NCBI RefSeq assembly: GCF_030848805.1
Contig: NC_092368.1
Span: 3,196,441-3,260,440, forward strand
DNA: 64,000 bases
From: Temnothorax longispinosus
Lineage: Eukaryota; Arthropoda; Insecta; Hymenoptera; Formicidae
Reading direction: 5' to 3'
Shown here: positions 10,813 through 21,963 of the stretch, one piece after another
Layout of the letters: every line of letters begins with the position of its first letter
How positions within the stretch are numbered: the stretch's first letter is position 1
Notes under the pieces: generated by a model
Seen by the model: only the letters and a program-made list of their open reading frames with translations
The model's database searches: none
What the model was told of the DNA's origin: nothing
Position numbers and translations under genes: made by a program

Positions 10813-12850
10813 ATGCGCGGGAACCGAAGAACGAAAAACACGTTCGTGGCCGTTGAGAGCCGTTCGCTTACTGAATCCGACGGTTGGCGTGTCCGGGCTG
10901 CTAACCCGCGCTTTCTCCCCACCACGAGGGTTCGCCCGAGTTGGCGGCAAGCTTCTCCGTCCCCCCACCACTTCGTAGGGCACCGACGGCGAGGATCCCA
11001 CCTCCCACCACCGACGCGAGGGTCTGCATCCGGGAACGGTGGTGGGGCACGGCGTGAGGGGTAACGCGCGCGCTCCCTCCGCTACTCCTCTGCTCCTTCT
11101 CTGCCGCCGCCGCCGTTGCCGCCGTCGCAACGCGTCGCGCCGCGCCGGTAATCTTACCGCGAATCGTAAAGCACGCTTACCCCTGCGGTCAAGTGCGAAA
11201 ATTGCAACGAAAGCATCGAGAGAGAGCCGCCCGTTTCTCCGAATTCCGCGCCGACGAAGGGTCGGAATGCGCGTCGCCCCGGAGTTTCGGGAGAACTCCG
11301 CTCGAATTTACAAGTGGTCTCGCGTTAGCGTGAGATTAATGACCCCGACGCGCGCGCGGCGCAGCTGCCACGGATGGAAGCGCAGCGGCATCCCGAAACC
11401 CACCCTCCCCCGTGCCCCCCGAATTTCGAGCCGCGACGACGGGCGAACGCCGTAGGGCGTTAAAAGCGAGGCCTCGCTCGTCCCGATACCTTCGCATTAT
11501 CGATGGTAAACAGCGTCGACTGTTTGTCACCGTCGCCGTTTCGCTCGCGACGACTTTACGTTGCGATTTCGAACGGGCGAGCGCCGGAGGGGAAGCGCGT
11601 GTGTGCGCGCCTATCGTATCGTGGACGGTGGTGGGGCCCGACGACGGTTTTCGCGCCCGGCGGGTGCGGCGGGGTGGGGAGAAACCAGGGAAACCCCACG
11701 CACGGCGCATGCACCGGTCGCGCAATTGGCGAAGAAGAGGGGGAGGGCGAGCAGGGGGGGTTCCCTCAACCGACGGCGCCAGGATCAAGCTCCCCGTCCC
11801 CGCGTGTTCCCTTTTCCACCGCGTCCGGCAACGCGCGGCGGCTGGCTCCTCGTCGGTGCACTCTCCCGCGTTGGAAGGGAGTGCACTGATCACACGCGCG
11901 GCGGTACCCTCTCTCCCTGCCGCCCCCCTTCCTCTGCTCCCCCCACCCTTCTTTCGCGCTCACTCTCTCTCTCTCTGTCTATTTCTCGCTCTCTCCTTAT
12001 CCCGCCAACTCGATGTGTTTGTTTGTTTATAGTCGCGTTCTGGGAAATACCCGATACGCGAGTAACGGAGTCTCATACACGCGCCGTGCCGCGCGCGGCC
12101 GCCTGCATTCCCATTCTGGACTTGCATCCGGTCGGTTCTCGGATTCCTCCGAGACTTCGGAAAGCGGCCGGTTGGCGGTATACGCGCGGCTCCGGTCCGG
12201 GTCGGAGACTCGAGAGTCTCGATGAACGGACGCTTCCCTTTCTTTTCTCAGCTACCTGTGTGCCGGCGTCTTTCAACTTTTCCGCAGCGACGGAAAAGCT
12301 TTTGAATAATAAAAAGTAGACATCGTAGTCTCCCTAGGGAAGCAGGTATATTCTCGCAATGACATTCCAGATTTTTTGACCGCGCCTAAGAATAGAAACG
12401 GTTCCGAAAGCAGCAGGGGGTAAACTTACGATACTTTACGCTTTTACCGCCGCATCCTGTGCTATGCCTGACGTTCTACGGTTCCACACGGTTCCCCGAT
12501 ATCCCGTATTCCGATACCGCGCAGTCCAGTTACTCCGGATACGAGCGCGTCCGCTTATAATTTATTAATATAGACGGAGCGCGATCGGGCGCGCGGTCGC
12601 AATCGTCAATCATCGTCGATGCTGGCTGCCGCGCGCGCGTTCCCTTCCGTAAATCTTCCTGACGCGCCGATAGATAATCCTCTCGCAGCGGAGTCGTGCG
12701 GTCGACGCGCGCGGCGCGGGCGGGCGGGAGGAGTCGCGCGCGTACGAGATCGATAGCGGAGAACGCGCGCCGTGGCCGCTTATCGACTGGCGTTTCTGAA
12801 AAGTAGTCCACCTATAATCTCAGGAATGCACTACGTCACCGGCAATCCAC
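10813..12850. other. GC- and CpG-rich block upstream of the proposed promoter; no gene
   Basis: The block is rich in CpG, CGCG and pyrimidine tracts. Long frames are open on both strands (for example 11561-12319 plus and 11336-11893 minus), but they overlap antisense to each other and are R/P/S-rich with no recognisable domain. This is what CpG-rich, stop-poor DNA gives by chance. A minus-strand GTAAGT donor-like site at about 12427 lacks a convincing exon. I read the block as promoter-proximal or regulatory DNA. Confidence 0.4.
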
Positions 12851-14405
12851 AATGTACATACGCGCGCGCGTGCCTGTCTCTGCAGATCGCACGGCAAATA
12901 TTGTACAATGATGTTGCGTAATGATGCGTAATGGCGATGCCGCGTGACCTATACGAGAGTACATAGCGGGGCCCACATGACGCGACGATAACGTCGAAGA
13001 TGACGGTTAATTAAGAGCCGCACGTAGAGATGCCGAGAACACGGAAGCCTTACGGAAGGCACGCTTTGCGAGGAAAATCTCTCGGAATTCGTAAACAGGA
13101 GAATACTTCCTATTTTTCAAATTTCCTTTCATTTTTACGGATAGTTATATATATATATATATACACCTATGTGTAAAAAACATAAAAATAAATAAATATT
13201 ATTAAGATATTATATTGACATATATATAAATATATAATTTAGATATATATACAACTTGATTATATAAATTATATATTTGTAAATGAACTTTGGAACGCGT
13301 AAAATCCTATTCCGAGATCCTACGTGTTCTTTTTTCGTAACGTCACACTCTCGTGCTCCTAAACAAATATGTACAAGTATGAAGGAGATTTTAGATAATG
13401 TCAAACAAAACTCTTGAACTGCGCAGCCGATCTATCGGTTTTCCTGCGGCCGTGGACGCCAGCTGTTCCTCTCTGTTTTTCCACTTTTTATCTAGTTTTT
13501 AGACCTGCGGGGAAGGTTCCGCTGTCAGGGGGAACGTCCACGCAACGCAATATATCGGGTCGAACGTTTCCACAGCGGGAAAAAGGGAGAGGGAGTGAGA
13601 AGGAGAGGAAAAAAAAGAGAAGAAATCTTCGGGATGCTGCGGCGCGTGCATAACAACGATATATAAACGGCCGGCAATTATTCACCGAACGGTATGATAA
13701 TGCCTGGTGATTCGCGGAAGAGTCAACAACAACGCCGGCGGATCCTCTCTTGGACTTTGTCGCGCGCTTGTTGCGTAAATAAGATATCGACGTGCAAATT
13801 CCACGTGCCGGGGCAATACTATTATTAAATGAGCGGGTCTCGACGACAGATATTAATAATCGTGAGAAATGCAAAGTCATTGAGAAACGCACATCAATCG
13901 ACGGTTGCCGTAGCTGACAAACTCAGCGATTTCCCTACGTTCGCCATTCGTGCGGATGTAAACGCGTATATTGCGCTTCCCTAGGTTCAAAGGACCCGGA
14001 GCCCGCATAACGTTCGCTTTCTGACCACTGACACGTGATAATGAACGAAAAATATGTACGCCATGTGCCTCGGGTCTGCCTTAAAACCATTTAAGAAAGA
14101 CCGGAAATAACAGAGCAAACACAAAAGAAGAAAGTCCTTTGGATGCTTTTCCTTTCCTTCTGGAATAATCTCTCGGGAGGTCTCTTTGCCAAAGGTATAA
14201 GGCTGTAACGCGGAGTAAAGCGGTCAAAAGTTTTCTAAAAATAGTTCCACTGTTTTTATTATGGAGTTGAGGCAAGCCAAGGAAATCAATGCTGACAAGG
14301 TCCGTCAGCACGATATCAAGATGTTTTGAAAACAAGAATACGATGAAATATGCTTTGCAAATAACACCATCATGATCTCTCTTTCTCTCTCCCTCTTTCT
14401 TCCTT

Positions 14406-14416
<11 letters not shown>

Positions 14417-14502
<86 letters not shown>
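14417..14502. repeat. Long pure (CT)n microsatellite (about 86 bp)
   Basis: About 43 uninterrupted CT units, preceded by roughly 45 bp of imperfect CT/TTTC. It is the longest pure dinucleotide tract in the window. Such length suggests recent expansion and likely length variation between individuals. Confidence 0.98.
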
Positions 14503-14504
<2 letters not shown>

Positions 14505-16280
14505 GTGTATATATATAATATTAAAAAGATTTCGTGTTTGGGAAAATATTATCGATGATATAATAATATTTTCCCCCGCGTCGCCTTTGAATTCAAAATA
14601 TTTTTACGTCGAGGGTGAAATTCCCATGTGCGAGGCGTCAACAACTAAATACACTTGACACTCTCTCGGGAGGTTTCCGCAGAAATTTGTCGCGAAGTCA
14701 TCGAACTTCACGCTATCGTCATCGACGTATACTTTGGCCCGCGCCGTCGCGAGCCAGGAACAACCGCGGACTGTTGTCGTAGTCCCGTAAACGGGGACGG
14801 AGAATTATCTCTCCCTCTTTCTATCTTTCTCTCTCTCCGTACAAATTAGCGCGTGAAAATACACTTTTGCGAAATCGGCAATGGCCGGGGCCGCCGTTCT
14901 GGTATGTCAATGAACAGAAATCCTTGTTCCCCTTCGGACGATCCCCCGCGATCGCCGTCACATCTCATCCCTTCCCCGCCGCCCTTTCTCTTTCTCTCGA
15001 TCTCGGCTCTCTCGCGACGACGAAGGCCGCTCGCGACTTTCAAATACGCGCTGTGCGCAGTGAGAACAGTCGAATCATTGTTTGCATGATCGCGTCATTG
15101 TCGTCGTCGTCGTCGTCGTCGATCCCCACCTTAATGGGATGATGATAATGCAGACTCCGAAATTCGATCGCGGAATATTTTCGGATGGGGCGCGCGACGC
15201 GCGCGGCGGAGAGTCGGTGTCTCGAGATTGTTGCCCCGGCAACGACAATAGGCGGGATTAGCGAAAGGCGACAGTTCGTAATTATCTGACAAAAAAGATG
15301 ATGCACACACACACAATAACGTAATATTCCTTCTTATTGTATACCCGTGCATCGATGCAAGATGCTTCGCTGCAACAAATGCGAATGCAGGGCGTAAATA
15401 ATTAGTAAATCATGCAATATCAATCTTTTAATTAATGATATACTATTAATTAATATTGACAATACACATTCTAGTAATATTTGATAGCTGGTTTTTTAAT
15501 CAGATGTGATAATAACACGGGAAAAACGACAAGAGAGATCATCATGGACAAATTTACGAGCGAGTAAAAATAGGTCACGAAATTTCAGTCGTAGACGACT
15601 TTCCTTCGGTTCCGAAAAGAGAGAGAGATAGAGAGAGAGAGAAAGAAACAGGCAAACTGTAGACGCGAGCATCCGCTGGATATGACGCGTAATTAAGGAT
15701 GTGCGGAATCGGGGTCGTGACTCTATCCTCGGCGGCATCACAATGCGGAAGCGCGTATTTAGCGCACCCGGTATACGCGCGAGCGGACGTCTTCTATAGC
15801 GGCTCACTCGTACTCGGGCGTATACATATATATACGTCGGTGTCAGAAAATCTGCTGGAAAATCGGTCACGAGTGACTAATCCGGCCGGAATTCACGCTC
15901 GTGGGTTCGCGATTGTTCCGCGGCTCCGAGTCGTGGGAATCGAATCGTCATCGGCCGGGAAACGGCGGGAGGCGAAAATGCATTAACGCGTCATAATTCG
16001 TTCGCGGTGTGACGGACGAGAAACGACCGTGTTTTTTTCTTCCTCCCCTGATCTGCAATTTCTCTGGAATGGAAATCCGCGTAAGACGCGCGGATAGATC
16101 GCGGAATAGAGTTTTTCGGGGCGGATCTAAAGAGATTCCGATATCCCGTTTTCTGTAGGATGAACAATTACGGGGCCGGCAATTAAGAGGGAATAAATAC
16201 CTTGACTTACCGAAGAGCGAAATTGGACGTTAATACTCTTTAAACATCGCACAGAGGATATTCCATATTTAAAAAGATAG

Positions 16281-16291
16281 CCCCCCCCCCC
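16281..16291. repeat. C11 homopolymer
   Basis: Eleven consecutive C on the plus strand, followed by GCTCCCCCC. Confidence 0.95.
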
Positions 16292-17870
16292 GCTCCCCCC
16301 TTAATTGCCACGAGCAACGCACGAAGGTAACTACAGCTCTTCGCGGAGGTCTAGTTGCATCGGTGATTTATTGATGATAATTGTACGGTAATTTAATTCA
16401 GATTTGTACGAATTCCCGACGAAACGGGCCAGAATTGAAGTGGTCGAAGAAGCGCCCATAATTCTTTCAACCCCCCACATTAAACTGCTACGCGGATGTA
16501 CGCGCGGCCGCCGCGCTGTGCGTGAGCGCGTCATTATTCATTTATCAAGACTGTTTATTACGAGCGGGCGAGCGACCGGAGCGACTACCGCTTCGCGAAA
16601 GAGGAATAACGTGCCGCGCGCACTTTCTTGCCGACCGCAACATAACTCGAACGTGTAGCGGTCGATCGCCGTAAGGGAGACGTAGGCGAAGAAGGCGGCA
16701 AGGTGCACACCGTCACACGACGCTCATGTGTCATAAGTCATAATGATACGCGATAAAATTATCGTAACAATAACTACCTCGCCTTTGTTTGGATCGTCGG
16801 CCCCGAAAGAGCGCATTCGAATAGCGCTAAACAAATGCCCGGCTAATTAATGAATGCGCGCGCGCATGCGAGGGAACCTGCACACGCGGAAAAGAAAAGG
16901 GGGCCAGCCGGCACGCGGCGCAAATAAAGGCGCGTCCGCAAACACACGGTCGTGCGCAATTGTCATAATAATCGAAATTACGCCGATTGCGACGCACACC
17001 GCGCGATCCCGTAGCGGCGATATCACTTCCGCTTCATTCCTCTCTTCCCCGCCATGTTTACGACCGCCATTAACTCCCGCGGTAATTAAAGGCTAATCTC
17101 TTTCTTTCTCTCCCTCGGTCTCTTATATAAAAAGTCCTCAAATTCTTCAAAAAACACATCAGATAACATTCGGTGTCTCGACTCTCCGCATGTAATAAAT
17201 TGTATATACACAGTGCGAATGAAAGTTTGTATCAATTTGAATAAAGTGCACTTTGGATTGTGCAAGACAAAATGCCGCGCTTTTTTCTCTCGCGCGTAAC
17301 AACGGGACTCGTCATCGACGCGGTTAATCCCGATGCTACGTTGCTGTTTTAGCGTTGGACGCTAAAATTTCACACGTTCGAGTGACATCTACGCGAATCG
17401 ACATCCGCGGGCGTAAAATTCCGCCGTCCCAATCATCGAATTCCAGAGCGCCGATTGCTCCGGGCACGGTATCCAGGCGTTTACGTGACTAATTAATCGG
17501 GAATTCGAGGGAAATCGGTCGCGTTACGATGTGTCCTGATAAACATTCTCTCTCGGGCTCGGGGACTCGGCGATTTATCGATCACAAATCGTACAACGAA
17601 GGAGGAACAAAACCGGTCGCGGCTAATTACCGCGACCGCCGCGACGAGTACGGTACGGGTTCGTTGCGTGACCGCGTTAATTCGCGCGTTAATCGCGAGA
17701 GAAATGCGACGTGGGGTGGCCGTAGATCCCGATCCTCTTCGGACGATAGTGTCAAATTTGTGCAAGTGCGTCAGTATAAGCTAACATGAGGACCGCTAAT
17801 CTAAAGTCCATATATTTCCATGGTCATGCACGTTGATGATCTCGTCGATCTTCTAATGTATTTATTTGAC

Positions 17871-18019
17871 TAATGTCCATTTCCACCAACGTAGATTAAC
17901 TTTAATCTCGTTTTAACTTATTTTTTTTTTAATCTTTCTCTGGCTCTAAAAATTAGAAAAAGATAAAAGTAAGTTAAACCGAAATTAAACTTAATTTACG
18001 TTGGTAGATAAGGACATAA
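17871..18019. mobile_element. MITE-like palindromic element (about 149 bp)
   Basis: Almost the whole element is an imperfect inverted repeat. The left arm begins TAATGTCC and includes CCACCAACGTAGATTAA. The right arm, reverse-complemented, begins TTATGTCC and includes CTACCAACGTAAATTAA. The arms are about 65-70 bp around an AT-rich centre. There is no transposase frame. Near-complete palindromy, small size and AT-rich content fit a non-autonomous DNA transposon. The superfamily cannot be assigned, and a short TA/TAA target duplication is possible but not certain. Confidence 0.6.
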
Positions 18020-18310
18020 TGGTTTTAGAGCAAATAGTTTTGGTACACTTCTAGAAAAGCTCTCTTTCCTGATATTCGAAAATACACACCTTGGAAAACG
18101 TGATACAACGTAATAATTCTTTGCGATCGAAAAATACGACCATCAACCGTATCGAGACCGTCATGTCATGTCATGCGTGATCGGCGTGACCAAGGAGTGA
18201 CAACGACGTAAAACAGATCAATCGGCAAAGCCGGTTGTTTGTGATAAACAAGCGGCTGTTTGCAGCCGGCCTATCGATTGTTTATGACGGGCGGGCGAAC
18301 TCTCACTTAC

Positions 18311-18346
18311 AGCAGCGTAGTAAATTGCGTAGGCAGCGTGAATCAT
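18311..18346 (-). CDS. Weak candidate first coding exon (12 codons)
   Basis: On the minus strand an ATG with A at -3 opens MIHAAYAIYYAA and runs straight into GCT|GTAAGTGAG, a near-consensus donor (GT at 18310-18309), ending in phase 0. Phase 0 would fit the Pdk1 acceptor at 980, but one third of random candidates would also fit. There is no homology support. Confidence 0.08.
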
Positions 18347-18403
18347 TCTCGTGGGCAGGCGACGATCTTCGGACCTCATTCACTAGTCTCTGATACTCGA
18401 CGG

Positions 18404-18516
18404 CGTTGATTACAGTGGCGGTGGTGGCGATGGCGATGGCGACGGGCGACGGTGGTAGCGGCACAGCGGCGACGTTGGCGGCGGTGGTGGCAGCGGCGGC
18501 GGCGGCGGCGGCGTCG
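18404..18516. repeat. GGC/GCA-type triplet-rich tract
   Basis: An imperfect triplet repeat (GGCGGTGGTGGC then GCAGCGGCGGCG). In one plus-strand frame it would read as poly-Ala with Val/Thr. I see no supported gene around it. Confidence 0.85.
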
Positions 18517-18763
18517 GAATTGCAGAAATCACGCTTCTTAATTAATCCCCCGAGCGAGCGAACTTCGTCCGGTCGATGGGTCCGATAAGGCGCACGTGAA
18601 CGAGCTTGAGGGCAGAGAGGGGGGAAGCTGAATCGGCAACGAAATAACGTCTACCGAGTTTGCTGCGCGTTTGCTCGCGCATTACGGCACACACACGCCG
18701 GGGCTGCGGAGGAAATGTCTTCATCTCTCGTCTACCTTTCTCCCTCTTCCTCTCCTTCCTTCT

Positions 18764-18775
18764 CCCCCCCCCCCC
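18764..18775. repeat. C12 homopolymer
   Basis: Twelve consecutive C on the plus strand at the end of a pyrimidine-rich stretch. Confidence 0.95.
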
Positions 18776-21680
18776 GCGAATTAAAAATACGCCGTGCATG
18801 TATTTATAGCTGTTGCAATTAAACGTTGCAGCGTTGGCGCGCGCGTTACGTCACCGTGAAAATAATCGACACGCACGCACGCACGGTACGTCGATGTTAT
18901 TTGCAGGTGCATATTGCGCGCGAGTGTGCGTACCCATTTAAAAAAAATCGCGGCGATTCATTCCAAGGCGGATAAACATCATCAATTAGTAAACTGCGTC
19001 GAATTGACACGCGCGGATCACGAAGGAGGAAAAGAAGAATATGGATTTTACGCCGGCGTAAAAATATATACGTAGTGTGTTATTTGCGCGTTAATCGCGT
19101 TAAAAACAACTTGCCGGACTAAAATAAGCGCGATTATTGCGCGAACGGGTATCGAGCGGGAAGAGAGAGAAAGAGAGCGAGAGAGAGACAGAGCCGGGAT
19201 TATCCGGGATCTTTCGCGGAATTGATCCGGTTGATCAATCACCCCTGAGATTTATCGCGACGGACGGGGGCTCATCACTTCGCTTGGAACGCCATTTTGA
19301 CGCGGAAACGCGACTTTGACGGTCGCAGTTTGTGACGTTTCGCCCAAAGAGAAGTTGCCGCGAAACGGAACGGCCGCTAACGAAACCGTCACTGCGTGTC
19401 GACTGTAGTCTCGATCCTTGATTCGACCCTCCGCGGCGCCGACCCCTCAATGGCGCGACTATTTATTGCCGAATCGCCAACGAAAATTTGGCAGCAACTT
19501 ACTGGGACAATGATGCCACGCCGCGTCGCGCTCGTAACGATCGGGAGAAGTGTGAATAAGAGCGGCAATTAGCGATGTAATTTTTCTGAGTAATTAGCGG
19601 GTCAATCTCCTTGAGAGATCAACAGAGTTATCACCGGTTTCGGTTAATCAATAGGTTCTCTTGAGAAACATGCACTCTCCTACACTGCAAATCCAACTCT
19701 AGGTCTGAAACTCTTCTTGATGCCGTTTTAAATCGCGTGATTTGACGTATTTAATTATGTAGTATCATGAATTTCGGACAAGATTCGCACAACTAATTCG
19801 TACGGTGCACGTCGGTTTTAGTTTACCCCTTCCTTTTACCGCACGACGACGACTGACCTTTCCGCGATGTTATGATTTAACTTTAACGTAATACATAAAG
19901 AAGAGCATAGACAATAGATATCGCTAACTCGACAACTATACATGTATAAACAGCTGGCATACGTTTAGCCAACCTCTGGTCTAGAATTAAATATCCTATC
20001 GTCATTTAAATCACGATTGAACGTATTAACTTTTAATTGAGTACGATTAAACGTTAAATAACGCAAGAAACATGTATAAAGAACTTCGGTCAAATGTGTC
20101 ATTTTTAGATGTAAAAATAGCACACTTGGATTTGCACAGCATTTTTATACGCCGGATGGCATTTAGATTTGTAGCGGCTACGTATAGATTCATTAAGATG
20201 TCTCCTTGCTTATCAATTAAGATCTGTAATGCGGGATACGATCGTTACTTCTGTTAATAATGGCAAGTTGTTAAGACCCTGACGAAGGGAGATCAAATTG
20301 GCGCCTTCTTATTGGCGGTTGCGACCTAATTTCCGCGTCCGCGGATTCACGGGCCCTGAATCGCTTTAATGATGCAGGGGGGGTTTGAGCGAGATCAGGT
20401 CGCTCGAAATCCGGCCGAATCTTCCTCGCAATTAAGCCCGATAATTTGGCGGACGTGAAAGGCGGAAGAGAGACTCTCTGCGCGGCGATGGGGCAATTGC
20501 AGATCGTTATCGTCGTGACGGCAAAGACATATACCCAAGATACACGGGAGGGATAGATTCGTCGAAACTTGGGTTTGGAGCTTCTGAACACTTCTCGAAG
20601 GGAAAAGTATCGGTCTCGGTTTTTTCATAAAAGATGGACCACTGACGTTGCCTTGTTTTTCGCGAAAAAGCGAAACGGAGTAAACGATCCCGTCGCGTCG
20701 AAGGAGATCCTCGATCGATCGTGGGTGGCCGCACATTCGTTGCGGTGACTTCCGGTACGTCGCGGTCGGTATAGCGGGTGGACAGAAACGGACAGGTACA
20801 CCGGGGCGAAGAGTGCAAGACGGGAAAGGCGGGTGGGAGGAAGCCGAGGTGTGTGTACGTGCACATAGGTATACGGCGGCGGCCGCATATAGGATGACCT
20901 GATTTGTATTCGCCGGCGGAACGCCGCGTTCGCTAACTCCGACGAAAACCCACATCTTACGGAGTTCCGGCGCCTCTCGCTAGCTATTGGTCACGCTTTG
21001 AATGCGAAAGCGACTGAATTGTCTTGCATAGACAAAGGAGCGTGTAATTTTCTGCAAGTCCCCGTGGCCGCACGACGCCGAACCAGGCTGGAAATATCGC
21101 TCCGAGCTTTTGACTATCCGCCTCCGGGAGTCGGGGACAGACACGCGCGCGTAAAAATAAAAGACGCCAAGTACTAGCCCCCGCGCTTCCGCTCGACGTT
21201 ACCTCGACGAAATATTCGATGAGCTATCAGCGACACAAATAACGCGAATTATTCGGTACCCTACTTTTCGAAAGGTCTCGGAACGTCCCTTTCCGAACTA
21301 ATTCGATTTAACCCTTTAAATATATCAAGACGTGAAACGAAAGACAAATAACTTTGGTTGCAGAACACACGTGATGTACTCACAGTTTTATTTTAATCTG
21401 TAATCCTCGATCTTATTCGATTTATCATAAAACAAAAATGCTATTTAAACATTAAGCGTTGTATTTTGTATTATATTTTATCAAAATAAAAATATTGTAA
21501 ATTTGAAGTTAAGATATAAGTTTTGTAAGTTTTAAAATTCGAGGGATGTTATTTTTAGAGACAAAGCAAGGTATTTGTTTTGTGTTTAAAGAATAGAATA
21601 TATTAAGAGGAAATATGAAAAAGTATGAAATGATGAACAGGATAATGTTAATGTTAACATTCTCACATTGTGAGTAAGAA

Positions 21681-21758
21681 AGGTATGAGTGTGTTTATAT
21701 AAGGTATATTTGTAAATCAAGTAAGTCCACTCCTTGGTTTTTGTTGCTGAAATGGATT
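21681..21758 (+). mobile_element. Fragment related to a non-LTR retrotransposon 3' end, copy A
   Basis: It shares GGTATGAGTGTGTTTATAT, TTGTAAATCAAG, a CCACTNCTTGG block and GCTGAA with copies B and C. Upstream similarity to copy B extends to about 21600 (ATTAAGAGGAAATATGAAAAA against ATTAAGAAGAAACATAGAAAA). Copies A and B therefore look like a diverged tandem duplication in an AT-rich block. No coding remnant was seen. Confidence 0.5.
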
Positions 21759-21877
21759 AGGCTTCGAGTTTAGCGCGCAAATAATAAGTTTCGTTGTATA
21801 AGGATTGTGTTATTTATTTCTATTTAAAGGATATAATTAAGAAGAAACATAGAAAAATAGCACGCGATAAGTAAGGC

Positions 21878-21963
21878 AGGTATAATGAGTGTGTTTATAT
21901 TTGTAAACCAAGCTCACTTGTTGGCTTTTGGAACTGAAGTTAAATAAAATCTATCTATCTACT
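21878..21963 (+). mobile_element. Non-LTR retrotransposon-like 3' end, copy B
   Basis: It contains TTGTAAACCAAG, CTCACTTGTTGGCTTTTG and CTGAAGTTAAATAAAAT, then ends in a short (CTAT)n run. A conserved 3' block ending in AATAAA-like sequence plus a simple repeat is typical of LINE or SINE insertions. The clade cannot be assigned from this length. Confidence 0.5.

Larger units (their letters stand above)
12851..17870. other. Region with no recognised gene; simple repeats
   Basis: The AT-rich part at 13140-13290 holds TA runs. A very long CT tract lies at 14417-14502, a TCG triplet run near 15098-15121, and a C11 run at 16281-16291. A minus-strand donor (TCG|GTAAGTCAAG) lies at about 16208, but the sequence feeding it has stops in the frames examined. 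Open frames such as 13488-13892 (minus) are not recognisable. Confidence 0.5.
18020..21599. other. Region with no recognised gene
   Basis: This stretch holds a GGC/GCA triplet tract (18404-18516) and a C12 run (18764-18775). Small nested stem-forming repeats lie near 18228-18270, and an AT-rich part spans about 19680-20250. A minus-strand ATG followed by 12 codons and a GTAAGTGAG donor lies at 18311-18346. Another minus-strand GTAAGT donor lies at about 19501 without a convincing exon. No protein family was recognised. Confidence 0.45.

Noticed and set aside
11561..12319. 252-codon plus-strand open frame
   Set aside because: It lies in CpG-rich, stop-poor DNA with equally long overlapping antisense frames. 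It is R/P/S-rich with no domain, and its start is not an ATG in good context.
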